Of a stretch of DNA of 64,000 nt, positions 1 to 11,144 are shown piece by piece; the stretch's first letter is position 1; the number at the start of each line of letters is the position of its first letter. The DNA lies in NCBI RefSeq assembly GCF_000471905.2, contig NW_006495813.1, positions 359,084 to 423,083 on the forward strand. Direction: 5' to 3'. Both the position numbers and the translations under genes were made by a program. The notes beneath the pieces were generated by a model. It did no database searches. It saw only the letters and a list, made by a program, of their open reading frames with translations, and was not told the origin of the DNA. The stretch is from Amborella trichopoda. Its lineage: Eukaryota; Streptophyta; Magnoliopsida; Amborellales; Amborellaceae.

Positions 1-192
1 GGGATTGGATTAGGGGGTCAAGAAATAGTAGGATGAGAAGGATTGGTACCTGGTTGTAGGTCGACACTTGAGCCATGATCATCCTGGATTTCAAGTTGTA
101 CGAGCTTCTTCCTTTTAACATATGTCTTCAACTCCTTTTACCTGACTGCAACTAGAACATTCCTATCTTCATTTTCAGGCATCTCAGAAATT

Positions 193-1138
193 TCAACACT
201 GAAGGGAGTTGGAGTTGGAGTTGAAGTAGATAAAAGGTAGTGGCACAAGATTACTCTCTTCTTGCCTACTGTGCCCCCCCTGAACAGTACATTGCTGTTC
301 ATTAGGAGAGCAATATGGAACAAATTCAAAAAAGGTAAGATCCATAGTGACATAGTGGACTATGCTAACAGGAGCACAACATTTCAACCCTTTTCTAGTT
401 GCTAGATACCCTAAGAACATACATTTAAGGCATTCGGGTCCAATTTGTCTCTTTTAGGCCCCAAAACAAGTACAAAAACATACACTACCAAAGACTTTGA
501 GAGGTATAGGAAAGAAATAATTGTCAGGAAGAAGTATTTGGATAGCAGACTTGCCTTGCATTATGACATACACTTTATCAACAATGCCGCCGTAAGAACA
601 ACATCAAACTGTAAGTTTTTTGGAATTTCCATTTCAAACAAGAGAATGCGTGACTTCCAACAAGTGTTGGTTTTTTCTCTCAGCAAACTTCCATTTTGCT
701 GACTGGAATTCTCAAGTAATCTCCAAGATCCTTGGAGACACCTTCACCCCCATTGTCAGAATTGAGAGCTTTAACACTTGTATTGTATTGCGTTCTAACC
801 ATTTTTGAGATGAAAAAGAGTTGCAACTTCATCCTTATGTTCATTAAAGAAAGCATGTTTAATTTGGTGCAATCGTCCACAAAAGTAGCAAAAGAATGAA
901 AACCAAAATAAGATACAATTGAGGAAGGCCCCCATAGCGAGGGGAAAATAACGAATTTTATTACTGATAGGAAAATATATTCCACAATATTCTTTAATTG
1001 ACAAACCTCACATTGTAATATTCCTTGACTTGATAAAGGTAAACTTTTAGGAAATAATGAATGCAAAATAGATAGAGGAGCATGACCAAGCCGGTTATGC
1101 CATGAATACACCCTTTTTTTATTAGCAATGCTTAACAA
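193..1138 (-). pseudogene. Copia GAG-pre-integrase and integrase remnant
   Basis: The 1138-680 piece opens with YSWHNRLGHAPLSILHSLFP and a CEVCQLKN motif, together the HHCC-type GAG-pre-integrase zinc-binding region. NSDNGGEG near 770 is the second integrase aspartate motif. The 420-193 piece has FLGYLATRKGLKCCAP and VTMDLTFFEFVPY, which is the conserved integrase C-terminal segment of plant Copia polyproteins. Frame changes separate the pieces. Confidence 0.8.
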
Positions 1139-1399
1139 GGTAGTGGTTCGAGTTTTTGTAGAGACTATTCTATTGTCTCTTGAAGGTACGACTCTCTACG
1201 CTCATTACCACACCCAAATATCTTCCCCATCACCAAGTCCTGAAAGACACAATATGGCATAGCAGTTCAAAGTTTTTTTAAGATTACCAACAGATAGGAG
1301 GTTATCATATAACTTGGGAACTTGCAAATTGGACAACAAATCTTTGGAGGAAGTTACTGGGATAGTCCCTTTCCCATTAATGGGTAAAAGGATCCATCA

Positions 1400-1515
1400 G
1401 CAATCTTTATAGATTCATCATTTGAATAGGTGGTATATGTGGAAAGGTGATTAGACACACTAGTCATATGTTTAGTGGCACCTGAATTAATAATCCAAGG
1501 AGCCTGAGAAGTCAT
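1400..1515 (-). pseudogene. Copia aspartic protease remnant with altered active site
   Basis: The minus strand reads PWIINSGATKHMTS. The family normally has a WxxDSGAxxH active site, where the aspartate is catalytic. Here that residue is asparagine (NSGA), which should abolish cleavage. Downstream residues (SIKIADGSFYPLMGKG) match the usual copia protease continuation before a stop. This supports long inactivity of the element. Confidence 0.7.
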
Positions 1516-1672
1516 GGAAACATGGTGTGCACATTCAAATATTGCCTGATTGGGCAGGATGGGACTTGTAGGAAAAAGAGGGCTCTAGTTCATAAGTGGA
1601 GGCATGCTACTTAATATTAAAAAGCTCTTGCTTGGAAATTGTCGCAAAATCATCTGCAGTTAAAGAAGGAAT

Positions 1673-2563
1673 CTAGTCAAGGTGTGGATAACCAGCAGCA
1701 TCTTGTTTATGGGGCATGGCAATCTCCTCATTTGTCACACCATCATAAGCCCTAGACATATTCCATTTAGGGTTCCCAATAAGATCCCAACATGTTTCCT
1801 TGATGTGCAGAGATGTCCCACAATGAGCACATTTTGGCTTATCTTTCTCATCCCTTGTGAAGCCCCTGCGGCCGCCACTATGGCCAACACCATGATCATA
1901 AAAAGAGTTGGAAATTAGAGCTGATCTTTTAGGTTCACCAATGGATACAACCAAAATTTTCTGACAAGCTTCTTCTCGTTGAAGTATGGAAAAAATTGTT
2001 CCATGTGATGTTAAAGTTTCGCCAGCCAAAATATTGGATTTGATATTTTCATATTTGCAAATAAGGGACCTAAGGCCCTAAAGGTCAAATACTTTCTTTT
2101 TTTCCACCCTTCTCTATGCTCTTTTGCGCATTGGGAGCAATTTATGGGTTAGTCCTGATTCAGCTCATCCATAAACCCGTAGTGTAGCATACACCAGCTG
2201 ATAAATCTTTTTGTTTGAAGCTACTGATTTGTTGTTCCAACTCATATATTGTTGCTATATTCTTTTTTTCTGAATGGGCCTCAACCACTACATCCCATTA
2301 CTCCTTTGAAGTACAATTCATAAACTTGCGACTATAAAATTCAGAATCCATTTCATACTAATGAACACATCAGCTTCCCAATCAACATAAGAAGGCTCCT
2401 TTACATCTTGTTGCACTATACAAGCATCAATCTAACCCAACTTTTTCTTGCCTCCAAGAAATAACCTAACAGATCTGGCCCATTCTAGATAGTTTGTATC
2501 ATCAAATTTAACCAGCGTGATTTGGAGTCCAAAGTACTCCGTACTTGATGTTTGTTGTGACAT
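1673..2563 (-). pseudogene. Copia gag remnant (UBN2-like gag plus zinc knuckle)
   Basis: Gag packages retrotransposon RNA into virus-like particles. The start codon at 2563-2561 opens MSQQTSSTEYFGLQITLVKF, followed by a DDTNYLEWARSVRLFLGGK stretch typical of plant Copia gag N-termini. A stop follows soon after (near 2433), and further stops break the middle. Near 1830 a CAHCGTSLHIKETC segment gives the CX2CX4HX4C zinc knuckle. The 118-codon open piece at 1673-2029 carries this knuckle. The pieces are in the right order but not in one frame, so this is a dead copy. Confidence 0.8.
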
Positions 2564-4117
2564 TGTTCCTTTTTAAGGCACAAGAAAACAAATTGTGATG
2601 TTGCTGAAATCTGGATACACCTACAAATTTCTATCTAAACACTCTTCATAAACACCAAATGTACGGACAGTGCATTGGCCAATCGATTCTAGAATTGTGG
2701 CCACTAATTGCAGATGTACCATGGCTGCAAGGGTATTTGATCCACGTCAAGCAGCTGTTACCCATCCCCAAAAGATAAAATCTTGATATATATTCCAAGT
2801 TTCTCATAAGAAAGAATAACCTCAATCAATGGATCACGAAAAACCCTAATTTTCCCCTTTCTTCTCTATTATTTTTCATCTGGGGACAAACCCTAAAAAA
2901 TCTATACCTTTTGCAGAAAAATTAAATCCGAGAACATACCCTAGAAAAAAAAACTCTTTATTAAAAAAATTGTACATAACTCACAATGATCTTCAAAAAG
3001 TAGCTTTTTAGGGTTTCTTATTTGCTGTACTTTCTTCCATTGTCTGGCCATACAGTTAAAACCAGCAGTTACATGGCTACTATTTCACCAGCCGACTCTT
3101 ACTTCTTAAAATATGCATGGGGTGATTCGAAGGATTTGGCCCTTGCTTTCACATGTCATCTCCCGGGAAGGCTATGTCGAGGATTTGAACCTTGTCCTCA
3201 CAGCTTGTCTTCCCATGTGGGATTATACTCCTACCTCCAGGCACCAACTACAGGAACACACCGACCTTTACTAAGTGATTACCTGAAAATCCTCATTGTA
3301 ACCCGGCCAATTGCCCAACCCTGTGGTCAAGGGTTTTATGACTCTAAGACACCTCTACTTGGCCCCAGATCACTTAGGCCCAGTGAGTCACTACAGGTAG
3401 GCAAGTTACCATGTTAGATGAGCTGAAGCTCCATACCATCCGGTCTCCTTTCAATTCCCATAGGGATCCACACATGGGCTTCATGCTGTCCCCCCATAGT
3501 GATGATGTTATCCTCTGCACCATTTTGGGATACTGGAAACTCTATGGTGGACTGGTGTGGAATACTTGTCATTGTGCACATGGAGTGTGTACAGAGGGCG
3601 GCAAACAATGGTCAAAGGGCAATTTTCTAATTGGTCCAAGGAGGTGCATGTTGCACAAGATCCCCTCTCCATGTATAGAGTTATTTGGGATGTATGTCAC
3701 TTATCTAACTAGGGCACATGTTGATTAGTTAAAGTAAGAGAGCAAAGTTGAGAAGAGTTTCCATCTTTCTTCTTTTTACTTAAAGTGAGAGAGAGAAGTT
3801 TAAATGAGTTTCCATCGTTTTCCTTTCATGTGAAAGGAGAGATGATCTGAACTTGGATAACACACCACACTCCTCTCTTTGACTATATATATATTTTCTC
3901 TCTCATATTGTGTGTACCAGGTTGTAATAATGAATTGAAAAGTTATTTCTCGGGGTTGATTGGAAATTAAAATATGGTGTTCAGTATAATTTTAAATTAA
4001 AGGGAAATTACGGTTCATATGGCTAGGGGATGTGCATCTCAGCCCTTGATTCATGATAGCCCCTTCATCCCATAGATCTCTATGATCAATGACTCCATAT
4101 TGCTCCAAGTTAAAAAG
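2564..4117. other. Intergenic stretch without a supportable gene
   Basis: Several open frames of 60-130 codons occur here (3022-3417 and 3411-3728 on +), but none resembles a known family or has plausible splice structure. The stretch may hold the lost 5' LTR of the Copia relic to its left. Short purine-rich repeats (agagagaagttt) occur near 3740-3860. Confidence 0.4.
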
Positions 4118-4125
4118 AACGTTCT
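4118..4125 (+). repeat. hAT target-site duplication, left copy
   Basis: Sequence aacgttct lies directly outside the left hAT terminus. The right copy at 7425-7432 is aacattct, a 7/8 match, which is the 8-bp duplication expected for hAT insertion. Confidence 0.75.
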
Positions 4126-7100
4126 CAGTGTTTCAAAAAGTGTTAGGTGGGTCCTAGGCGGCTTGGTTGAATCCAAAAAGGATTCTACAGTCTCTAACAA
4201 TATATATATTGTATAAAATATAAAAATTAGGTATTTAGGAGACATCATAATTCAGAGTATACTACATATTAGCACACACTCCACAAGCATAACCATAAGT
4301 CGGTCAATATCCAATTAAAACTTAAAATTTACTAACCAAATTACCAAATACCAAACCTGTGGAACTACAAATCCACTATCCACAATACACAACCAAGAGG
4401 AAGAAAACAAAAATGAAAGTAATACTTGAAGACTCAAAAGAATCTTCAATCGATGTTCAACGTTTAATCATTATTCATCATTCATCATCAGAAAAAGTAG
4501 GGTCAGCCGCATTTGCATCATATTCATTGGAGTCGTCACCCTCCTCAACATATTGGTCGTCCTCCTCCGTCTCTTTTGAATCTGCCTCTTCTTCCTCTTC
4601 TTCCTCCACCCTCGTCCTTTATGCAGAAGATCTAGTGACTCTAAGATGGTCGGCTGATGTCCCTGAAGCATCCATGACTATGCCCCATGTCAATCTTTCA
4701 TGCCCTTCGACCTCATCATCATCAACTAACCATTCCATAGTATTGTCCATATTTTTTGATCTGATGGGGTCTCTCTTATCTCTCTAGCAAACCTGTCCTT
4801 CAAGAATCGATTATACTTGATATAGACTAGGTCATTGAGCCTCTTTGATTCAAGCGTGTTCCTTTTCTTTATATGAATCTAACAAAATCAAATGAAACTA
4901 ATTAAAATCTATGGTTCATGTATTATTAATACAATATACAAATTACCCTTATGGCCTTACATCTTCAAAAGTACTCCAATTTCGCTCACAACCGGCTGAG
5001 GAAGTGGTAGGTTTAAGATCCGAATGGCCAACTCTTGTAAATTTGGATAACCACACCCATGTTGGCTCCACCAATTGGCTGCAAATATATAGAATAAAAT
5101 CATAAATAAATAATAGAATTATAAAACTGAAATTTGATTACTTGAACTTGATAAACTTAAGAATATTATTACTACCTGGATCAATTTTGGCCCGTTTCCT
5201 CATCGCCATTGGACTCCCAAAAGACTTTATTGAGCACTTGTAATTTATCAGCTCATCAGCACATATAATATCTTGGATATCAGGATCAGGGACTAGCACA
5301 TCTACACACTTATTAAATCTAGTCATAATTGTGTCATTTGTGGGTATATCCTTGTCAACATAAAAAAAGCTGGTTTCAAATAATAACCAGCTGCATGTAA
5401 TGGCCGATGTAGCTGTCTATCCCACTTCTCATCAATAATCTCCCAAATAGGTTTGTAGCGGTTCTCATCATCATCAAAATTTTGGGCTATCTCTCTTTTG
5501 TATTTCTCTATAGCCTCATATATGTAGCCCATAGAAGCTTTGTCACTATCAACCATGCGAAAGACTTTGACAAGAGGAAAAAATACCTTAAGAGCGTCCT
5601 TCACCCTTCGCCAAAAAGCCTTAGAAAGGATAATTTCTCTCACTTTCTTCCTAACATGATCCTTGGACCACTTGCATGCTCTCCAGTCATTCGAAGTAAA
5701 CATCTGCCTCAACTACACTCTCCTTGAATGTATGCTATCTAGGCATAAGTACCAGGTCACAAATCTCGTGACTCCAGGCCTCACAATCTCTTTTTTCTTT
5801 GTAAATCTACGCATCATGCTGAGGGTGAGATGGTGGCTATAAATGAAATTTGTAAGTGATTTTGCCTTCTTCACTGCACCTGATATCTCGGTTAAACCGC
5901 CAACAGCCTCAAGCATGAGATCTATACAATGTGCTGCACATGGTGTCCAAAAGATTCTAGGATAAGCTATGCGCAACAAATGAGCAGCAGCAACATTGTC
6001 TGTGACAACCTGTACAACAAGATGCTCCCCAACCTCCTTGATTCCCTTCTCTATAACTTGGAATATGTAATGGGCATCATGGGTATAATCAGATGCATCA
6101 ATAGACCTCAAGAAAGCAGTCCCTAAAGGACAATTCACAAGCAAATTCATCTGACTTCTTGTCTCCCTATCACTTGAAGCATCAGTCATAATAGAACTCC
6201 ATACTGAGCCCATGCATCATTCTTAACTTCTACAGAATCCTTCGTGACACTCACCGCTTTTTTCAAAAGAGGCTCTGAAAGCTCATATGGGGTTGGAGGT
6301 TTCATCCCAGGCCCAAATTGGTCAATTGCCTCTACCAAGGCATAGAAGCTGCTTAAGCGAGCGGTATTGAAAGGAATGCTCGCCTCATAAACCAATGTAG
6401 CAATATAAAAAGCATCTCTATCTCTCTCTTCCTTCATTCTATTTTCAATGGTGGTTTACTTCTTTGTTTTCTCTCTTGCAACTTTAGGGTCAGGCTGGGG
6501 CAAAAAACTATCTATAGGGCCTCTAATCCGAGGCTTCTTACTCCTAGAACCAGAACTAGAACCAGAACCAGAAGCAATTACAACTCCCTTTCCCTTTCCC
6601 CTAATAATGGATTGTTCTATCTCCTGACATCCCTCCCCATCCTCATCACTATCATTATCATAACTGACCGGAACCTTATACCCAATATCTGCTATGGAGG
6701 CAAATTTCTCATCTTTTTTCATTTTTACCATTCTCAAAAAATTTGATATTTCCTCTTTAACAGCATCAGGAGTCTTTTTACATGGGGCATCATCCCCCCT
6801 GATACCGACAAGATGTTTCTTGAACCGGTTTATGCCCGCTTTTGTATCATTCTCACAAAACTTGCATCTTATGTAATTTTTGTCATTAGGATCTGGGTTG
6901 TAGCCATATTTCCAATCAGGATCACTACTCTTATTAGATCCCAAAGAAGACATCTCAAAATAATACAACTTATACAAGCAAAAAAAAAAAATCACTTACT
7001 TTGATTGTTCGATCTCCAAACTTCCACTTCAAAGATGTTTCTAAAGACTCAAAATCTCCTAAAAAACCCTCCAATAGATTTATAAAACATCACAAATTAA

Positions 7101-7424
7101 ATCTAATATAAATGGATGATGTTTTAATCAATTTCTCATATTTTTGAGAAACCCTTCAATCTTAAAGAAATTTTTAAAAAATTGTTTTTTGGGATTTTTC
7201 TCTCTCTAAAATGGTTTCTAATGTGTTTTAGGTTACAAATAAACCTAAAAACAAGAAATTTGGCCTTTTAGTTTAAAAAAAGACAAAAAATGCCCCTACC
7301 AAAATTCATTTCTGCCTCTTGGGCGCCCAGGGTTTTCCTCTTTTTTTCCCCTCCTAAGTTTGGGCGATGTGCCCAGGCCCCCAGAACCGCCTATGGGTTG
7401 GGCGGTCTGTTTTTTGAAACATTG
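4126..7424 (-). mobile_element. hAT DNA transposon with TIRs and 8-bp TSD
   Basis: The left end reads CAGTGTTTCAAAAAG and the reverse complement of the right end reads CAATGTTTCAAAAAA, so the TIR is about 14 bp with one mismatch. Flanks aacgttct and aacattct form an 8-bp TSD (7/8). Subterminal regions share taggcgg and ggcgg-type motifs, as hAT subterminal repeats often do. The interior carries one transposase gene on the minus strand. At 3.3 kb the element has autonomous size, but its gene is broken, so it could move only with a transposase supplied elsewhere. Confidence 0.85.
4471..6995 (-). pseudogene. hAT transposase pseudogene (BED, DUF659, dimerisation domain)
   Basis: hAT transposases cut and paste DNA in the nucleus through an RNase H-like fold. 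The likely start MSSLGSNKSSDPDWKYGYNP is near 6953. A BED-type zinc finger follows (YIRCKFCENDTKAGINRFKKH). The 6437-6186 piece matches the GIPFNxxxxxxFxxLVEAIxQFGPG region, the 6213-5713 piece matches DUF659 (SIMTDASSDRETRSQMN, VVTDNVAAAHLL, TPCAAHCIDLMLE), and the C-terminus near 5090-4960 has the hAT dimerisation motif (WWSQHGCGYPNLQELAIRIL). A stop lies at 6458-6456, a frameshift near 6210-6190, a stop at 5715-5713 and another frame change near 5325. An acidic tail runs to about 4471. With these breaks no functional protein is made. Confidence 0.85.
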
Positions 7425-7432
7425 AACATTCT
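7425..7432 (+). repeat. hAT target-site duplication, right copy
   Basis: aacattct, matching the left flank aacgttct at 7 of 8 positions. Confidence 0.75.
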
Positions 7433-9314
7433 AAACTCTCACTAAACCCTAATTCAGAGTTTATACATAGGGGCCTTGGGCACCCCATTTTTTGCCAAAA
7501 TTGAGAGCAAACCTTGCCTAAGCCTCCACGCTATGTCCATTTGAGCTTCCCCAATCCATGCTAGGTCACGGTATGGTGTAGTATTGATCCTTGGCTCATC
7601 TATATCATATTATACCATTGCTCCTTGCACCCTTATGCAGGGGTCCCATGAGGGGGTTGATGTCACTCCTACATCATCCTCCACATCGGGTGACGTAGGA
7701 TCCCCAGGCCTATCCCATGGACACTGATTAGCCTTTTGGGTGTTTCGTGTGGGTCTCGGGAGCTGTCCTTGTTTGTCATTTCTCCCAAACAATTCTCGAA
7801 AAAACATTTTCTTGCCCATAAAAATCTGAATTTTTTTTTAAAACTGCACAAAATCATTTTAATGATTTTCCTACAAAATAAATCATTTTGACTATTTTAA
7901 AACATTTTCAAGGGAAATTAGGATCCTTGGAGTTGAATTACGAATCGAAGCACTCCATTTGGCTAGACCTAGAATCCAAAGCCATATTCTCGGTATGATC
8001 CAACAGACTTATGACCCACAGTGTATATTCAGGGGTTCATGATATCAGTCTATCAAAGTTAAACCAATGAGTGACCCTAAATCCCCATGTATAGGTGGAT
8101 TTCAGGTGCACCCCTTAGAGACCATGCACACAAAGGTGTGGGGTTTCCTCACTTGGCACATGTACATAGCTCTTACCAATGGATCCCTGGAAGGGCGGCT
8201 TCCCATGCATTACGACTGTATATGCACATGGTACGAGAAGGTTCTAAGTGTCAAGAACTTATGCCAATGTCCTCTATTGGCCCTAACCTTCTTGTACATG
8301 TCTATTTTGTCATCGAGCTCATATCATGTAATCACATAAACACATAAATCACATCGCTTTCGCTCGTCACTCAGTCATGAGGCACAAACATAATAACCGA
8401 CACTGACTAAGAGGTAATCCTTGACCCTCTTGGTATCTCCCATGCATATAAATCCTCCTCATGACTCAATCAGGGTTCCATGACTCTTGGTCGCAGTGCG
8501 CTACGATCCTAGAGTCATGTCGCTCTTTTACTCCCACTGAAGTTAAGAGCTATTAAAATGTTGCAATTTAAGACATTAAAAGGACATATTTCCAATAATT
8601 ACTTCATGTTTGGTAGACTGTTAGTAGGAGTCATTTCTTGGTTTAAAGCAATTCCATCAAAATTGGTCCACCCACTACAACAAAATTTTTGATGGAAATA
8701 CTACTTAAAAAACATATATTGGTAAATCAAGAGTGAAAAAATCTTTTACCAATAATTCATGAGTTTTGAAGTACGCATGAAGTGAAATATGATTTCTAGT
8801 AATATTTAATTTATTTATTTATTGTTGGGGTAAGCAGTAATACTTGAAATTTAAATGCATGTAGTCTATTGTGTAACATAATCTTACAAGCATGAAACTG
8901 AAAAAAATGAATCAATACACATTTTCAAAAGCATCTTATGCTTATATTGCTCTAATGTTTTTAAAATTAGATTAGCCTATTGATATGATTTAACTTTATT
9001 ACTAAATTTTAATCGGAGACACGTGTTTGGAATGGACTGTTTGATACTAACAATGACACTTGTGAAGTCTTTTTGATGGTTTGAATGTGTCTTGAGTTAT
9101 AGAAAAATTGTCAATTTAGCTGGTAACTCATTTGGTGGAGATGGTAATGAAGGTGATGATTATATTTCCTGCCTTTGAGCAGCTAAAATGCAACACACTT
9201 TATGCTTTGAAAACTTTGTATATACCCATTCAATTTGTCTTTGTTTGTTGGGTATCCATTCTTATAAGGACAGGCTCTTCTTATGGCCTCCTTCAGCTAA
9301 TTTATTTCTGCATG
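7433..9314. other. Intergenic stretch without a supportable gene
   Basis: No coding similarity or splice structure that I can support. Short open frames on both strands (7610-7857 minus, 8067-8347 plus) overlap each other in different frames and look random. Base composition near 7440-8540 is more GC-rich than the rest, which could reflect an old retroelement LTR, but I see no matching partner in the window. Confidence 0.4.
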
Positions 9315-9328
9315 GTAATATTATATAT

Positions 9329-9415
9329 TACCATATAGAAACAAGATTCGTCTAGCCTAAGCCAAATAGTTGGGATAAGGCCCTGATGATGATGCTGATG
9401 ATGATGATGATGATA
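9329..9415 (+). mobile_element. 5'-truncated RTE-type LINE (3' end only) with 14-bp TSD
   Basis: The piece ends with the plant RTE LINE 3' signature, AAATAGTTGGGATAAGG followed by a (TGATGA)n tail. It is flanked by gtaatattatatat at 9315-9328 and 9416-9429, a perfect 14-bp duplication typical of target-primed reverse transcription. Only about 87 bp of the element was copied, so there is no coding content. Confidence 0.8.
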
Positions 9416-10695
9416 GTAATATTATATATAGCCCATTACGGATTATCATAGTTGAATGATTATCATAGTTGAATGTGCAACATTTACTTTAATGAATGGT
9501 ACATGACGAGAAAGAAGTCAGGATAACTGTTGTAGATGGTCATAATTCTGTTATTAGTTAGGGGCTGTTCAGTTTAGCCATTCCTTAAAAGTAATGTTGA
9601 TCTTAAGGCATTGCTTGGTCTCACAAAAGCACAACTGAGCTCTTTACCTCCCAGCCACTTTTAACTTGTCCTCATTGGGCTATGAACAAAAGCTTGTTTA
9701 TAAGTATATTTATTTAATGCTTGGACGAAGCCTATAATATTTAATCTTCTTTTACTTTCTAGACATCCGTGACTTCAAACTTGAGGAAGCAATGCCTTCT
9801 CTTAGATGAATCCTGTTGAAATAAAATTTGGAGAGCAATGCCTAAATGTGGCTCTTGCTGAGAATCTAGTTTGAAGAATAAGGAGGAAAAGAAATGTGTG
9901 CACTAACAACTCAGAGGCCTAACCAAATATAAAAAGTGTTTTGCGACAAAGCTATGACAAAGAATTTGGTTTTGTTCTTAGCAAGAGGATATATGTTGAA
10001 TATATATCTTTACTTATCCATAATTCGATTTTAGATGTTGCTGTACTCACTGACCACGGTTATAATGGTTCATACATTTGAATTGCTCTCTAACTTTCAA
10101 GGAATTCAATGTGGATGATGGCATTGGTCCTTCATTGAGTTTTTGTAGGCACAACTTCTCTACGACCCCCACAAGTGGATGGGGGTTTTCCCATTTCTTT
10201 TTTGGCCAATATTAGCGCTGTTTCGCCGTTTTTGGTCTTCTAGCCTTTTTTGGTCTTCCACAGGACACTATGTATGGTACATTATATTAAGGAAAACAAA
10301 GTATGAGGTTAAGTTACTTAATGCCTTTTTTGCACATGGATTAGGAAATTAAGATACTGTAATACGGACTTTGAGTGATTAGAACTTGTTTATTTTGAAT
10401 GGTTGACTGCTACATTTGAATGGTTTGAAGTGTTTATTAATTGGCTTTATGTTAATGAATGATGAATGTTTATGAATCATGATTTCTTTTCATGATTCAT
10501 GAGTGTGTTATAATATGAATATCAGATCTTAAGGTTTTATTTTTCAATTGTGCTTTCTCAATAATTTAAAAATCCATCATGTGATTCAGTACTACTAAAT
10601 ATTAGCCAAGAGTAACTCAAAACGTTAAAGTTTCCCTTTTTTTGGTTCTTAAGTATATTTTTCATGAAGTTTTCCAATGGATATGTGTCTTTGTT

Positions 10696-10726
<31 letters not shown>

Positions 10727-10733
10727 GCGCATG
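10696..10733 (+). repeat. (GT)n microsatellite
   Basis: About 13 perfect GT units followed by an imperfect gcgtgtgcgcatgtgt continuation. It creates a spurious His-Thr repeat frame on the minus strand. Confidence 0.9.
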
Positions 10734-11033
10734 TGTACAATACATATGTACATATGTATTGTATACACATTTTTTATATGCAATTTTTTTTAAAATTGGA
10801 CACAACTCAATGAATTGAGTCTTTTAGACACTTGGTTGTGTGCTCAAGACTTGGGTAAATCTGGAACCGAGTTTGAGGTTTAAGCATTGGTTATGAATTA
10901 CTTTTCTTGCTTCTCAGGGTAGTAAAAAATCAGTTTTATGTAATCATTATCTTTTTAAATTGGATAAATCCATGATAGCTTTCCTCCTCTCTTCTATTCA
11001 CATTTGATAAGATAATTTTCTTGTTGAAAACAG

Positions 11034-11144
11034 GCTGATACCCCCCGATTGAACTTTAAGGACAAGTATTCAGCATCATACAGGAGTGCCCATCCAACAG
11101 CACCAGTGCGCGTACCATGGATCTCTGGAGTACTGAGTGTCTGA
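11034..11144 (+). other. Exon-like open block, unidentified
   Basis: After a polypyrimidine-poor acceptor (ttgaaaacag), 36 codons are open and end in TGA. The peptide begins ADTPRLNFKDKYSASYRSAH and continues PTAPVRVPWISG, which reads like real low-complexity-free protein rather than translated intron. It might be the last exon of a gene whose other exons are not recognisable here. I do not recognise the family, and the call rests only on the composition and an AG before the block. Confidence 0.2.

Larger units (their letters stand above)
1..2563 (-). mobile_element. Decayed Ty1/Copia retrotransposon, truncated by the window edge
   Basis: Read on the minus strand, the pieces fall in Copia order: gag start near 2563, zinc knuckle near 1830, protease near 1490, GAG-pre-integrase near 1100, then integrase and its C-terminal part down to about 190. 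Reverse transcriptase and RNase H would lie left of position 1. Stops and frameshifts break every domain, so the element cannot be autonomous. I found no convincing LTR or tRNA primer site to the right of the gag start (2564-3000), so the 5' LTR is either lost or too diverged to see. Confidence 0.85.

Noticed and set aside
3022-3728. Two overlapping plus-strand frames of 131 and 105 codons
   Set aside because: No family resemblance, different frames, and no splice context. Length alone is not unusual for this local base composition.
4359-4787. 142-codon plus-strand frame rich in serine
   Set aside because: It is the antisense of the acidic tail of the hAT transposase; the serine runs come from antisense Glu/Asp codons.
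10558-10770. His-Thr repeat protein on the minus strand
   Set aside because: A translation of the (GT)n microsatellite, with no other coding support.
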